Below are positions 34,367-44,848 of a DNA stretch of 64,000 bases, piece by piece (within the stretch, counting starts at the first letter, position 1; the number at the start of each line of letters is the position of its first letter). The position numbers were made by a program, and so were the translations under genes. Source of the DNA: Pseudomicrostroma phylloplanum (Eukaryota > Basidiomycota > Exobasidiomycetes > Microstromatales); assembly GCA_039545275.1 (NCBI GenBank), contig BCHS01000012.1, forward strand, positions 186,001-250,000, in the 5' to 3' direction. The notes beneath the pieces were generated by a model. That model was not told where the DNA came from. It ran no database searches and saw only the letters and a program-made list of their open reading frames with translations.

Positions 34367-34385
34367 TGACGTGACGTGACGTCAT
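34367..34385. promoter_or_regulatory. Triple TGACG repeat ending in a CRE palindrome
   Basis: Three back-to-back TGACG units at 34367, 34372 and 34377, the last forming a perfect TGACGTCA palindrome (34377-34384), the CRE/ATF bZIP site. It lies about 360 nt upstream of the CsbD-like ATG. Binding is inferred. Confidence 0.6.
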
Positions 34386-34645
34386 ACCCAAGTGTTGCTC
34401 TCGCTCCTGACAGGCCATTTGCGGGAACGCCACAGTGCCGTGCACCGCCCATCCGACGCCTCTTTATGTCACTCTGCAACCAACTGTCGGAGCAGGCAGG
34501 TCTCGCAATAGGGGAAACAGAGCGTCCAGTCCTGTCGTGCTGGAGACATGTCTCCGAGAGCTTCTGGAGACTTCGGAGGTGCGCAACCGTGCGAGGGGAG
34601 TGCTTGTGAAATTAAACTCCACGCAGCTTTGGTTGTGGACTGACG

Positions 34646-34652
34646 TATATAA
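34646..34652 (+). promoter_or_regulatory. TATA box of the CsbD-like gene
   Basis: TATATAA about 100 nt upstream of the start codon, followed by a CT-rich initiator region (TTCCTCTCCTCTCC). It is the clearest TATA element seen in the window. Confidence 0.7.
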
Positions 34653-34747
34653 GTGTTCCTCTCCTCTCCTTTGCATCGCATTCATCCAACACATCTTTCG
34701 CAACCAACACTTACAACCAACACCTCGTAAACAACACCAACTTCGAA

Positions 34748-35231
34748 ATGTCTTCCAACAGCGCCGAGCCCGACCAGACCACTGGTAACTACCACTCCAT
34801 CAAGGGACAGGTCGTCGAGGGAATCGGAAACCTGACTGGCTCTACCGAGTGGCAAACTTCCGGCAAGAAGGTAAGTGACGCTATGGATGGGAGATATCTC
34901 ATGTAGTTCTAGTATCTGATCGCTCCCCTTCTTCATCGGTGTTCCCCATCACAGGAGCACAGCGAGGGTGAGGCCGAGATCAAGGCCGCCCAGGCCAAGG
35001 GATACGTCGACGGTGCTGCCGACCAGGTTACCGGCTACAAGGTGAGCTTACTTGAGGTTGATGGGATCTCTCTTATGATCATCTGTTTGGGGCGCTCTAC
35101 TGACAAATCTACTCAATTAAATCGCTTCGAAGGACTCGGTGGTGGGAGCTTTGACTGGGGACAAGGCGAAACAGACTACTGGCAACATCCAGCAAGAGGC
35201 AGGCAAGGCACAGAAGGAGGCCAACTCTTGA
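34748..35231 (+). CDS. CsbD-like stress-response protein
   Basis: Small hydrophilic protein of the CsbD-like family (bacterial general-stress proteins; in fungi sometimes annotated as mismatched-base-pair/cruciform DNA recognition protein). Exons 34748..34870, 34955..35041 and 35133..35231 give 102 aa. Repeated motifs appear: SIKGQVVEGIGNLTGS, KGYVDGAADQVTGYK and GDKAKQTTGNIQQEAGKAQ, each of the K-G-x-x-x-x-x-G-x-x-T-G type predicted to be helical. There are no Cys residues and only one Trp. The upstream region carries a TATA box, CRE-like repeat and stress-element-like AGGGG motifs, so stress induction is plausible. All splice sites are GTAAGT/GTGAGC-AG and keep phase 0, so each exon is roughly one repeat module. 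Confidence 0.9.
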
Positions 35232-35930
35232 GCTTAGGCAGCTTCTTTAGGTTGATCTAAGATCATCATCACTGCTCGAAGCTTGTTAAACTCAATCAAT
35301 ACTATACCATGCCCCATATGCTCTTTGCGCGTGTACCTCGGGTGTTCACTGCCGAGCGACCTTGCCCCGCTTCCATTGAGTCTGCGCTGGAGGATGCAAG
35401 CTGAGAGAGCTGGGACTGTACGCGCGAGAGGCAAGCGCCAACCGCCAGTATCGAAGCTTCGACGAAGGGGGAACGACGGGATGATCCGTATGCTACCTCT
35501 CTGTGCTGCGCCTCGATACTGATATCCGCATATCCGCACTTCCGTGCCAAGCGTATCTCTGCGAATGAAATTGGAACTCCTCCGCCCTCCACCCGCACGC
35601 GAGTCTAGACTGAAGCTGCACGCCGTCGGCTATTTGCAGTGCTGTGTCTTCATACGGAGCTCCAAGACGGGGCGCTTCCCCCTTTTTTCAGATCTTCGCC
35701 TGCAGGGTCCTACGCCAGGAGCAAGAACGAGAGCCCCAAGCGTTTTCGCACGATGCTTTTGATACGCGACTCAGCTCCTGTCACACATCTTCACTCTTCT
35801 CCAGTCTCCTTCATCTGCTCTTTCTTCCCACACGAGTCCACGCCTATCGCAACGGAGCTGAGTGGGATCACGCTCTGTCTGACGGTCACACCGCGTCCCT
35901 TCATTCAGCCCGGGTAAAACACATCCCAAG
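35232..35930. other. Intergenic: CsbD-like 3' region and GT90 promoter
   Basis: About 700 nt with no recognisable gene. A CT-rich leader-like stretch precedes the GT90 ATG. Confidence 0.6.
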
Positions 35931-37547
35931 ATGCCCGCCAATGGCTACCATCGAGTCTCCAACGGCAGCGGCAATGTCGATGCTTCTCCTCACTCATCAG
36001 CTGCGGTGCGGGCACTGTACCGTTTCAACAATCAGTTCCTCGCCCCCATCATGTCGGTAGTGCTGGCCTTTATCCTCCTCCTGTCCGTCTTTCAGCCATC
36101 AAGACCAGACTATCTAGGTGGAAGTGGTAGCAGCGGTGCTGGCAGCGCGCATATCCCCTCGTTCGGCTTCACGAAGCCTCTCACATCCAGAGTCGGCAGA
36201 GCGCTCACCACCGCTGAGCAGGCAGACACAACTTTCCCTGCGCCTGTGTGTCAAGCCCTGTTCCCGCGTTTCATCCCACAGCTCGTGGACAATGCCGATG
36301 CCTGGAAGGCCCGCGGAGGGATCAAGGCTGCACAGGTCACGGCAGCAGTGAACTCCTGCGAGGGAGGATGCGTGCATCTGCTCATTGCCAACGGAGGGCA
36401 GATCTTCATCCGATCCCTGATACATGACTGGCAATCGAGAACAAGGGCCATGCTGAAGCTACTGGAAGAGGCGGTATCTGGTGCGAGCTGGGCCGAAAAG
36501 ATGGAATTGGAAGGTACAGAGCTCGTCTGGAGTACGGCTGACAAGGATGGTTTTAGGCAAAACGGCGGAGACGGAGCTGGATGGGTACTGGTAAGTGGAC
36601 GGTGGGACCGGACATGAGCGTCTGACTTCTTGCTTATGGATCTCTTCGTGATTCTCGGCCACCCTTCACAGGACAAGCGGGTGACGGATCCACTAGGCCA
36701 ATTCCTCATACCTGACTTCTCGTTTCAGGGCTGGCCAGAGGCCGGCATCGCCTCATACAAGGAGTTCAGGCGTGACGCGCGGGAGACCGATGAGGCATGG
36801 CCCTGGAGCAAGAAGCACGACAAGGTTTTCTGGCGAGGAGATCCCAACGTCGGCGCCCCACCCCGTCTGGATCTCATGAGGCAGGTACGCGAGCCAGGAG
36901 CTGCCAAATGGAGTGACGTCAAGCGGACGAGCTTCTGGGAGGCTGGTCCCGATATCGCTCCTACGATCACACCGGCCGAACACTGCCAACACCGGTACTT
37001 GTTTCACTCGGAGGGTAACGCCTACTCGGGACGATCGAAGTTCCTCCTGAACTGTATCTCCACAGTAATCACCCACGACATGATCTGGACGCAGCATTTC
37101 CACCCAGCCATGATCAGCGCAGAGGGCGACCCCGATCAGAACATCATTCTGAGCTCAAACGGCGATGGACTGTTTGGTGATCTAGCCGCCCTGATGAAGA
37201 AGCTCAGGGCCGAGGAGGATCAAACATTGCGCTTTGGCGTTTCCACTGCGCATCAAATTGCGCTGAATGCTCAACGCACTCTGGGTCAGCGGTACCTGAC
37301 GCCGGCAGCTACGGCATGCTACTTCAGAGCGGCGCTCCTGTCATATGCCTCTGTCCTCGACCGCACTTCTTGGCCGGGAGGAAAAGGTCCTCAGCTGAAG
37401 AGAGGAGGCGGAGTCAAGCCCGGGGCGGGAGCGGGAGATAACAAAGGTGCAGAGAAGCTCAAGGCAATGCATCTCGAGGGAGACATCGAGTTGGGGACCT
37501 GGGAGCTGCTAGGTGGGCCAGAGTGGAATTGGCCGCCCCCGAACTAG
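35931..37547 (+). CDS. GT90 / CAP10-like glycosyltransferase
   Basis: Type II membrane glycosyltransferase of family GT90 (CAP10-like; known members include fungal xylosyltransferases), expected in the Golgi. Exons 35931..36590 and 36672..37547 (81-nt intron) give 511 aa. A short cytosolic tail is followed by a signal-anchor at about residues 40-55 (IMSVVLAFILLLSVF) and a Gly/Ser stem. The catalytic domain includes FLIPDFSFQGWPEAG, WPWSKKHDKVFWRGDPN, then RYLFHSEGNAYSGRSKFLLNC, the family hallmark with the substrate-binding Ser-Gly-Arg. HDMIWTQHFHPAM and ALNAQRTLGQRYLTP follow. The splice joins GWVL-DKRVTDPLG. The acceptor and donor sugars cannot be told from sequence. Confidence 0.88.
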
Positions 37548-38086
37548 GACGCAAGGCTTCCTCCAAGCTGATCACATCTGTGATAATCTGTTTCGTGGCG
37601 TACAACCTCATGGTGTACTGCTGTATCTACTCGCATCTGTAAATGGAATCCCGTACATATTCATCTTCCCAGTATGTGTGTACAATGGCCTATGCAGGTC
37701 AGGCACTCGACATCTGAACGCACTCCTCGCCATGCGTCTTCGGATGCCTGGCAAGAGGCTCACTCAGTCTATATGCTTCCGAAGCGGCGGAGTCTCTCGA
37801 CTGAACAGGCGCGGAGGCAAAGCGTAGTGAAACCGGATAGGGGCGTCCGGCCCGCAGGTGACCCCTGTTCTTCTTTACCGGGTGCTAATTGCATGGAACA
37901 CAGGCGACAGGACAGGAACCGGATAGGGATGAACCCTTCGAGCAAAGACAGCGTCGATTGCCTCGAGCAGGAAGAAAGAGAGGGGCAAGGCAGTGAATGT
38001 CCTTTGCCTTTCTATTCAATCCACATCACCCCACACAATCCTTACGTTGTCCCTTCCTTCTCTCTACTCCATCGCTACCTCACAAC
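37548..38086. other. Intergenic: GT90 3' region and promoter of the TRI14-like gene
   Basis: About 540 nt without recognisable gene. Two near-copies of ACCGGATAGGG(G/A) occur at 37832 and 37918. A CT-rich leader precedes the ATG at 38087. Confidence 0.55.
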
Positions 38087-39462
38087 ATGAAGATCACCGC
38101 TGCCTTTGTCACCACCGCCGTCCTGGCTGTATGCGCTGCTACAGTCCACGCTACTGAGCCAAACACTGCACCTGATGTCTTCAATGTTCAGGCTGACCAC
38201 CTCACCCCAGAAGACTGCGCTTTTGACATCGACAACGAGAGGTGGTTCCAGAGTAGTGAGTGATGGATGCGAGAAGGAAGGCCGTGTGAGGATGTCCACT
38301 GACCCAGGTCGGCGTCCTACTTTCATTGCCAGACCTGTACAGGGGATATATTCATGTTTCGAACCTAGACGGCTCGTCCTTCGGTGAGTTGCTGCGCTGC
38401 CGCTCCTGGTACGATGCCACATTTCTCACCCTCCGTCTTCTACTCTTCAGATATTTCCATCCCTCATGTCTCCTCTCCTCAACCATTCGGCACTCCCTAC
38501 CAGCTGGCAGGCCTGTCTCTCAACCATCCCACCAAGCCCACGCGTCTCTACGGAGTAGCCAAGGACCGACAAGCTTTCGTCTTCAAAAGCAGTGATCCAA
38601 CCCAATCCGTCTCGCCCAACGGCGCTAACCGCTTCGTCGCCTTTGACCTGCCCGTCAATGCCAACTCCCAGCCTGCCTGGTCCGTTCGACTAGACCGTGT
38701 GCAAGACCGACTGGCCAAGAAGCTCGGGGGCAAAGCGCGACCCTTTGGACCTGTCGACTCGGTGCAGGACAAGGACGGCAACTCGTACGTCGTTTTTGCC
38801 CTCGGTGCACCAGCAATTGCCAAGATCGACCCCTCTGGGAAGTCCATCGAGGCGTGGGCTATCGAGGCACCCAAGAGCTCGCGACTGCCCAGAGTCGGAT
38901 ACACTGGCATCTCTTACGATGCAGACTCTAACCGACTGATTGCCTACGGTGGACCCCGAACTTTGACTATGTTCGACCTGTCGTCAAAGACTCCTAGCAC
39001 TCCCATCCCTGTCAAGATCGAGGGAGCGCTGAGGGTTTCTGCTATCACCGCGGCTGAGAAGATCAACTTGGTGCAATGTGAGTCCGGCCACAGAGAGGCT
39101 TCTCTGCTGTTTGCTTATAGGAGACAGATACTGAACTTCTGCATTCCACTCCTCTCCTACGTTTACCTTCAGCCACCGACGGCACCGGCGCCCGCCTAAT
39201 GGCGACCAACGCCCCGTACGTCTACTCCTTCAAGTCGACCTCTGCGTCCAACCCCTGGAGCACGGTCTCGTACAAGCAGTACACCCGCGAAGAGTTCAAG
39301 AGCAACGGGCTGACCGTCGTTTGCGAAGCCAACTTCAAGGGCGAGAGCGGCAAGAGGGAGAGGCAGATCTATGCCCAGGGCGCTTACTTTTCCGAGGGGG
39401 CAAAGAGCGACAGGAAGGAGTGGCCTATGTACAGGCTGCCTGAGTCGCTGCTGACTGCGTGA
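38087..39462 (+). CDS. Secreted TRI14-like protein
   Basis: Predicted extracellular protein of the TRI14-like family, probably a beta-propeller. The biochemical role is unknown; the Fusarium namesake lies in the trichothecene cluster, but that context is absent here. Exons 38087..38255, 38333..38383, 38451..39077 and 39173..39462 give 378 aa. Residues 1-22 are a clear signal peptide (MKITAAFVTTAVLAVCAATVHA). LYRGYIHVSNLDGSSF (exon 2) starts the propeller, followed by repeated strand-turn units such as PFGTPYQLAGLSL, GNSYVVFALG, AKIDPSGK, YTGISYDADSNRLIAYGG and NAPYVYSFKS. There are no transmembrane helices and few Cys. The 51-nt second exon was placed by frame: WFQS-NLYRGY and SSF-DISIPH. It could act in host interaction or cell-wall biology, which is inference only. 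Confidence 0.8.
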
Positions 39463-39854
39463 GCGTACAGGAGGGATGCTTTGTTCGCCCCTCGATGATC
39501 GCTACGCTACTGCCACGTAGCAACCCCATGCCCTGGCTACATATACTCATTGTCCTCTCCTCTGGTCCCCCCTCGACCCACACACTCATTATCAGTTGAT
39601 TTACCTTTTCTCCGATTGGCCCTTCAGCCTCGGCGCGTGAAATCCGTGGCGGAAATGCGGGGAAACAGCGGTGGTCTGAGCAATTGATGTCGCATGACAG
39701 TTCGGCCTCCACCTGAATAAGGCCGAAGGGGGAGGATGCCGCCATATCTGTCTGTCTGTCGGTCTGTTCTACCTTACCCCAGTACTGTTCCTCCGATCTT
39801 GAGCTACCTCTCCACCTTAGTTATCTCTCCCTCACCGATACCAATCCACTCACC
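39463..39854. other. Intergenic: TRI14-like 3' region and promoter of GFA gene
   Basis: 392 nt. It contains a TCTGTCTGTCTGTCGGTCTG run near 39750 and no gene. A CT-rich leader leads to the GFA ATG. Confidence 0.6.
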
Positions 39855-40654
39855 ATGTCGTACCCAGGTCGATGCAATTGCGGCAAGTTCGTCTTCAAGG
39901 CGCCCCCTGCCCAGGTGAGCATTGAGCGTTTCCCGCCTTACGGACTGCCCCTCCCTCTCCTCGCCCACGTTCTTTCTTTCACTCGCTCCAAGCTAACCCT
40001 TCTCCTCTCTTGATGTCGGTCCTTTGCAGGGCGTAGCAGCCTGCTTCTGCAAGTGCTGCACTCGCGCCGGAGGGTCGCTCTGCTCACTGAACGCAGTCAT
40101 CCCCCTCAACTCGATCGAGTTCTCAAAGGGATCGTACAACGAGCTCTCTACATACAGTGATGAGGAGACGACTAGCGGGAGTCCGATGACGAGGGTGAGT
40201 ACGCAATTCTGCCTCTCGAAGGGAAGAAATAGAGGAAGGGGAAGCGGGAGGGGAAGAGACTGACTGACTGACGTGCTTTCTCTCTCGTGGTACTGGTTTT
40301 AGTACTTTTGCGGCGGCTGTGGCTCTGCTTTCCAGAGTGTTCCACAAGGGAGCGAGATTGCCTTTTTCAAGGTGAGTCCTGGCCCTACAGTCTTCTTCTC
40401 GTTGGGCCCCCCTCCAAACCCGCACGCTCATCACCTCCTGGTCCTTCCCTCGTCGGATTACGCATCACTTTCAGCACTCCCTCCTGGACGACCCCGTCGG
40501 GTACGTCTCTGGCAAGCCACCCAACATGGTTCTCTTCACGCCCAAGGCTCCCAAGTGGCTCGAGAGCGAGAAGACGCCTCTGAGCGGTGGAGGGAGCACC
40601 CCGCTCACTTGGCCTGAGCCGGGTAAGGGCACAGAGTACAAGGATCAGCAGTGA
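39855..40654 (+). CDS. GFA-domain (CENP-V / formaldehyde-activating-like) zinc protein
   Basis: Small zinc-binding protein of the GFA superfamily. Members are often labelled glutathione-dependent formaldehyde-activating enzyme, but most have no proven activity. Exons 39855..39914, 40030..40194, 40303..40371 and 40475..40654 give 157 aa. Zinc-ligand motifs are CNCGK (exon 1), CFCKCCTRAGG (exon 2) and YFCGGCGSAFQS (exon 3), the usual three-part Cys pattern. The fourth exon holds LDDPVGYVSGKPPNMVLFTPKAPKWL and a short hydrophilic tail. All four exons are phase 0. Intron 2 is purine-rich and ends with tandem TGAC units that could serve as branch points. It converges on the MBOAT gene, the stop codons being 128 nt apart. 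Confidence 0.87.
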
Positions 40655-40782
40655 GCCGGTGTGCGTCGTAGGAGGTAGAAGATGTGAGGGGATGCGAGGA
40701 AGATGTATGTATTGAGACAATGCGGGAAATCTACAGTAAGATTGATGTTAGAGACACTGTTGTTCTTTTCCTACTTCTACCT

Positions 40783-42468
40783 CTACCGTCCGGCGAGTAC
40801 CTCTCCCGTCCTCAACACCAAGCTCAAGAAGTACCTTGCAAGGTTCATACTAAGGAGAGTACGAGGCGGGGTGCTGATATCGTCCAGGAAGCCATGCCAT
40901 ATCCACGTCTGTACCACGCCCCTCCCCGTGAGACCGCTCCAGACAATCACCCACAGCCAGGCTAGCCACTGCCAGCTGCGGGGCTTGTTCTTGGCGGCAG
41001 AAGGGAACCATCGGAGGAGAATGGGAAAGAGGAGCGACTCGAGGATGAGGCCGAAGGCTTGGGTGAGGAAGAAGCGAGTCGTACGGAAGGAATCTGCTCC
41101 GAAGCCTTGTGCATGGGAGTCGAGGGGCGGACAGACGTCTCCCCTCAACGAAGCAGCCGCCGTGGCGGCGGTCCCTGCCGAGGAACTCCTCATGACGTGC
41201 AGGCCGAACTCGTGGAAGAGCCCACTCATGAGAAAGGTATTGACCACAGCGACCATTCTCGTACCCTTTTTGTCCAGCCCTGCACGCTGCGCCAGTAGCT
41301 CCGCAGGTCGATAGCCGCAGATGTACCAAGCTCGCCGGAAGAGGGCGTGCCATCGCTCTCCCCACAGCTCCTTGAGCGAAGTAGATTGAAAGGGACTGTC
41401 GAAGGGCAGGGGCTGCCACCAGTACTGCGTCTTGGGCACCAGCAACACTGATATGATGGACAAGAGCGAGAAGACGCCCTGAATGGGGGCGAGCACCATT
41501 GAGCCCAGCAAAAGGCAGAATACCGCCTGCACAAAGGCTGTGGCTATCCGGGAAGAAGCGTAGGCTTGGGATGCCAGCGAGCCCACCGGGTGGTCAAATG
41601 CGGCAGAGAAGAGTGGGTTGGCAATGACTGCGTGTGCAAAGTGGACAAAAGTGGCGAGGGAGACGCAGGTCCAGAGCCGCGAAGCGAGGAAGCGCAGGGT
41701 TTGAGGATACGAGAGGGACGATGGTACGGGTTCTGGACTCGATGCGGGCGAAGCGATGCCCCATGTCCAGCCCAGACCGCGAATGTTGGCAGCCACATCT
41801 AGCCAGAGGGGAACCGAGGTGTTGGGAAAGTAGAGGACGCGCTCTTGATCGCTCGCTACCTCCAGATGGTCTGGGACCGTAGGCACCTCCGTCTTCCGCT
41901 TTCTGAGCTGCATAGCACTTCCATTGACCTTTGCGGATCCATTGACCTTGTCGGTCGTCTTTGCCTCCCTTTGACCCTCCGACTTTGTCTTCATGTCCTT
42001 CTTTTTCTCAGCCCCCAGTTTAAAATCCCACCTCTCTCCCCGGTCCAAGACGGGTCTGTCCTTGAGGATGGCGAATTCCAGCGCCCTTGCCCAGCAGAAG
42101 GCGGCCATGACTCCGGCTACAAAGTCGAAGTCTTTCTCTCCCACGATCCGCCACGAGGGCGGGACTACCCCTTCAGGTCGGTGGAAGCGATAGGCAAAGG
42201 CTACTCGGCAGCAGAGAATCGTCTCGGGGATCAGGAGGAGGAGGCGGAGGGGCCTGGCGTGATTTGCCAAGAGGGGATTCTTGGAGGGGGGAGAAGAGGG
42301 GACATTGAAGAGGAGGTAGGTCTGGAGGAGGACCAGTGGCCAGAGAAATGACCAAGGGTACGGATTGTTGAGGGAGAGGGGGATGCGCTGACAATGAGGA
42401 GGATGTAGCCAGGAGAGGAAGGCTGAGAGCAGCGGCCAGGACGTAGCCGAGGTGAGCCCGGCCGTCAT
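40783..42468 (-). CDS. Wax-synthase-like membrane-bound O-acyltransferase
   Basis: Polytopic MBOAT-superfamily protein with a wax synthase domain; acyl donor and acceptor are unknown. Intronless, 561 aa. There are about eight to ten hydrophobic segments, for example YPWSFLWPLVLLQTYLLF, FVQAVFCLLLGSMVLAPI and WQWLAWLWVIVWSGL. The catalytic region has LKELWGERWHALFRRAWY followed by FLMSGLFHEFGLHV, with the conserved His in an embedded helix. A hydrophilic Lys-rich loop (about residues 150-215) separates the N-terminal TM group from the domain. Ustilaginomycete glycolipid clusters contain acyltransferases of other families, and no cluster partners are next to this gene. Start ATG 42468 is the first Met and precedes a Trp/Leu-rich segment. 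Confidence 0.84.
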   Translation of the reverse strand: MTAGLTSATSWPLLSAFLSWLHPPHCQRIPLSLNNPYPWSFLWPLVLLQTYLLFNVPSSPPSKNPLLANHARPLRLLLLIPETILCCRVAFAYRFHRPEGVVPPSWRIVGEKDFDFVAGVMAAFCWARALEFAILKDRPVLDRGERWDFKLGAEKKKDMKTKSEGQREAKTTDKVNGSAKVNGSAMQLRKRKTEVPTVPDHLEVASDQERVLYFPNTSVPLWLDVAANIRGLGWTWGIASPASSPEPVPSSLSYPQTLRFLASRLWTCVSLATFVHFAHAVIANPLFSAAFDHPVGSLASQAYASSRIATAFVQAVFCLLLGSMVLAPIQGVFSLLSIISVLLVPKTQYWWQPLPFDSPFQSTSLKELWGERWHALFRRAWYICGYRPAELLAQRAGLDKKGTRMVAVVNTFLMSGLFHEFGLHVMRSSSAGTAATAAASLRGDVCPPLDSHAQGFGADSFRTTRFFLTQAFGLILESLLFPILLRWFPSAAKNKPRSWQWLAWLWVIVWSGLTGRGVVQTWIWHGFLDDISTPPRTLLSMNLARYFLSLVLRTGEVLAGR

Positions 42469-43197
42469 CTTGTGAAGAAGAGACAGACAACACCCGACAC
42501 TGTTCTAGGCAGGCAGACAGAAATACGACCGTCCCTTCTTTTGGTTGTACTTGCACGCACTCTCGCAGCTACAAGCTCACTCGAGAGTCGGTGCCACTAC
42601 GAGGACGTCTTTGGGGTGCGGCGACAGAGGCAGATATGAAAAGTAACACTGTGCTCTAGGCGCGTTTGCGGGGTGGAGCTGCCGCGACACATCACTTTCC
42701 AGGTCCGCTCAACCACCCTGTACCTGAGTCACTCAACAGTGGGACGATGAGAGAGGCATACGATGGGTGAGATAGGCAGTGGGAGGACACCATGGCAGTC
42801 TCGATGACATCTTGTCTTGTATTGTATGATCACCCGTGTGTCACGGCTGCGAGGCGTGTGTCTACTGCTTTGTACTACCCGCCTGCGTGTGAGCAGTGCC
42901 AAGGAATCTCCGTCGGGTGATGAACGTGGCTGTGTGCCGCCCACGAGTCCCGAGCGCCAAGTCGTCTATTTTCGCACCCTGCTTCTACTCCCTCGCTACC
43001 ATACCGCACCCGCACCGCATACACTCCTCTTAAGTCCTTCCTCAGAGTCCCCTGCAGGGAGTATCATACACTCTACGTACGCTTGTCTAGCCAACTACAG
43101 GCTACTGTGTCCCTCTATCGAGCTACGGTCTTCCTCGCAGCATATCTCCGGCCCACCTCACACGACCTAATCCCCTCCCAACCCCCTCCTTGACACA
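42469..43197. promoter_or_regulatory. Divergent MBOAT/NCS1 intergenic region
   Basis: 729 nt between divergent starts. No gene was recognised. A long CT/CA-rich leader (about 43000-43197) precedes NCS1. Confidence 0.6.
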
Positions 43198-44444
43198 ATG
43201 GGAAAGAACCAATCCAAGCTCACTCCCGAGCAGCTGGTAGACCTTCAGAAGAGCACATACTGTCAGTAGTCCACTTGTCCCGCTTCGCAGCACGCTGCAG
43301 GAAGCCCGCAACCCGTCCGCCTAGCTCACGCCCCCTCCACCTTGTCCCTGTTTGCCATCATCAGTCGACCGAAAGGAGCTCCAGCAGTGGTGAGTAGACC
43401 TCGAGCTGGCAGCCATGCTGTACATCTATCGTGAGACTCACCGAGTATTAGTTCCCACTCTCCCCTTCCCGCTCCGCTCCCCCTCTCAGGTACAAGGGCT
43501 TCCTCAAGGACTGCCCCTCCGGTGTCCTAGACAAGGCCGAATTCTCTCGCATCTACAAGCAGTTCTTCCCCTTTGGAGACCCTGCCACCTTCGCCGAGTT
43601 CGTCTTCAATGTCTTTGACGAGAACAAGAATGGAACAATTGACTTCAAGGAATTCATCTGTGCGCTGAGCGTTACTTCGAGGGGGAGGTTGGACGAGAAG
43701 CTCAGGTGGGCGTTCCAGCTTTATGATATCAATGGCGATGGGACGATCGCCTACGAGGAGATGCTGAGTGAGTGTGGAGACTGTCTGCGATCAGACGAGG
43801 AGGCATTGACTCTCGGCTCGCTGCCAAGACGGCTCCGTAGAAGTATAAGACTGATCACTTGCTCCCTGTCCCTCCTCTCCCTCACAGCTATCGTGAGGTC
43901 CATCTACAAGATGACGGGACAGATGGTCAAGCTGCCAGCTGACGAGGACACCCCAGAGAAGGTGAGAATAGAAACCTCAGAAGTAGTTGTGAGCTCCGCT
44001 GACTCCCCCTACTGACTTTGCTTGCCGAACTCTGTTCCTGCTTACCCCTTCCAGCGAGTGGACAAGCTGTTCCAGGTGAGTTGGAGCTGCGACGACAGGT
44101 CTGGAGTCTGGGATGTGGATCTGACTTCTCCACCATTTTCTCCTCACGCTACCAATCGCTCCTCCAGATGATGGACAAGGACAAGAACGCCTCTCGTGGG
44201 TACCCGTGCTCTTGCGAACTGGACAATCTCTCCGAGCTTCACATGCTGACCCTGTCCTCCTTGCGCTCTGCATTTTTCGCTCTGACAGTCACTTTCGAGG
44301 AGTTCCAAGAAGGATCCAAGGCAGATCCTACAATCATCAGCGCCTTGACCCTGGTGAGTGAGACTTCAGCGGCAATTCGTCTCGGGCGTATGAGCTTACA
44401 TGCCCCTCCACTCTGTCATTCGATAGTACGATGGTCTCGTCTGA
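43198..44444 (+). CDS. NCS1: Neuronal calcium sensor 1 (frequenin-like)
   Basis: Myristoylated EF-hand calcium sensor; its yeast and fission-yeast homologues activate PI4-kinase Pik1 and act in calcium signalling. Exons 43198..43261, 43365..43389, 43490..43767, 43888..43961, 44055..44075, 44167..44194, 44289..44353 and 44427..44444 give exactly 190 aa, the usual length. MGKNQSKL is an N-myristoylation signal. EF1 is degenerate (KDCPSG), EF2 is [15 protein letters not shown]3 is [13 protein letters not shown] and EF4 is DKDKNASLTFEEF, the last split by an intron. The exon of 21 nt (RVDKLFQ) and the terminal exon of 18 nt (YDGLV-stop) are very short. The first donor is GTCAGT, weaker than the others. 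Frame and family length support every junction. Confidence 0.94.
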
Positions 44445-44848
44445 GGAATTGTCAAGCTCCCCACCGGCCTGGGGCTCTGGTACCACTCGCCTGCAGCCTG
44501 CTCCTTGCCGCCGGACACATGCAGCTGCGCTGGTAGCCTCTTCTCTCTTGCTTGTGAATGCCTCCCCCTCCAACTCCCTTGCTCCCTAATCTCTTTCGCT
44601 GACCCTCTATGCGGTGTACATAATTACAAAAGTCCTCGTTGCTACCAACCGTCTGATTTGAGCTCATCGGTAGTTTGCCAACGCCTGAAAGCCTTGCCTT
44701 GATATGCGGATCGTGGGCGGAGCTGCGAAGATTGGAGGGCCGTCGAGATCTTCTTGCATCTCGGCGCATTTCCATCTGACTCGCCTTCGTTCCGCTTTGA
44801 TCCATATTCCCAAGACCGTTTACCTTTAGTCGACCTTGCTTGGCCAGG
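44445..44848. other. Intergenic: NCS1 3' region and TRP4 promoter
   Basis: 404 nt with no recognised gene. NCS1 and TRP4 are in tandem, so this region must hold the TRP4 promoter. Confidence 0.6.

Larger units (their letters stand above)
33241..34747. promoter_or_regulatory. 1.5-kb divergent intergenic region (Rad60-like / CsbD-like)
   Basis: Largest gap in the window. No reading frame with family-like content and no tRNA-like B-box was seen. The right part holds a TGACG triple repeat, three AGGGG stress-element-like motifs (34349-34353, 34510-34514, 34594-34598) and a TATA box, consistent with an inducible promoter for the CsbD-like gene. The left 800 nt is unexplained. Confidence 0.6.
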
